A stretch of 5,902 nt of DNA, from contig JAZQHB010000076.1 of assembly GCA_045540355.1 (NCBI GenBank), positions 1 through 5,902 on the forward strand, given 5' to 3'. The notes under the pieces are model-generated. The model had not been told where the DNA came from. It saw only the letters and a program-made list of their open reading frames with translations, and did not search any database. The translations under genes were made by a program, and so were the position numbers. This stretch comes from RGIG2945 sp045540355. Its GTDB lineage: Bacteria; Bacillota; Clostridia; Oscillospirales; Acutalibacteraceae. The stretch's first letter is position 1. Each line of letters opens with the position of its first letter. This document shows positions 5,893 through 5,902 of this stretch, piece after piece.

Positions 5893-5902
5893 TGTTATAT
5901 TA

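Noticed and set aside
1..5902. CRISPR array, tRNA, rRNA, insertion sequence or attachment site
   Set aside because: No regularly spaced repeats, no cloverleaf or rRNA-like sequence, no transposase or integrase motifs and no terminal inverted repeats with target duplication were seen.

Overview
The window is AT-rich DNA with strong AGGAG-type Shine-Dalgarno sites, consensus-like -10 boxes and U-tailed hairpin terminators. This fits a low-GC Gram-positive bacterium, most likely Clostridia (gut-type Lachnospiraceae or Oscillospirales). That is an inference from style; no taxonomic marker gene is present. Every gene I can support lies on the minus strand, so the window is described here from its right end to its left end.

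Right edge (about 5813-5902): a 15-bp-stem hairpin, probably the terminator of a gene outside the window. It is followed immediately by a sigma-A-like promoter whose -35 box overlaps the hairpin edge. This promoter starts a tightly packed six-gene run: an alpha-alpha toroid (prenyltransferase/terpene-cyclase-like repeat) protein, a class I SAM methyltransferase (ATGA overlap), a GNAT acetyltransferase, a second and different GNAT acetyltransferase (2-nt gap), a small P-loop kinase-like ATPase, and a large protein with an HNH-type nuclease domain preceded by a possible ADP-ribosyltransferase-like domain. Gaps are -4 to +16 nt and no internal terminator is visible. A good intrinsic terminator at about 1109-1155 follows the last gene. 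The run is therefore best read as one operon of small-molecule or macromolecule modifying enzymes ending in a candidate toxin or defence nuclease.

Left part (1-1108): after that terminator comes a 228-nt intergenic region with a well-spaced promoter (TTGAAT-17-TATAAT), a perfect 7+7 inverted repeat over the expected transcription start (candidate operator), and a leader of about 115 nt. It drives the 5' part of a P-loop ATPase gene of the RecF/SMC/AAA_23-like type, which is cut by the window edge. Large ATPases of this type are common in phage-defence loci. Next to an HNH protein this makes the left half look like accessory or defence DNA, but the link is inference.

The two most interesting points are the HNH protein with its unusual N-terminal half, and the fact that it is apparently translationally coupled to a small kinase at the end of an operon of modifying enzymes. 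Two start codons (HNH protein and first GNAT) are placed downstream of the longest possible reading frame because the Shine-Dalgarno spacing requires it. The kinase start is also internal to its longest open frame, which overlaps the preceding gene.
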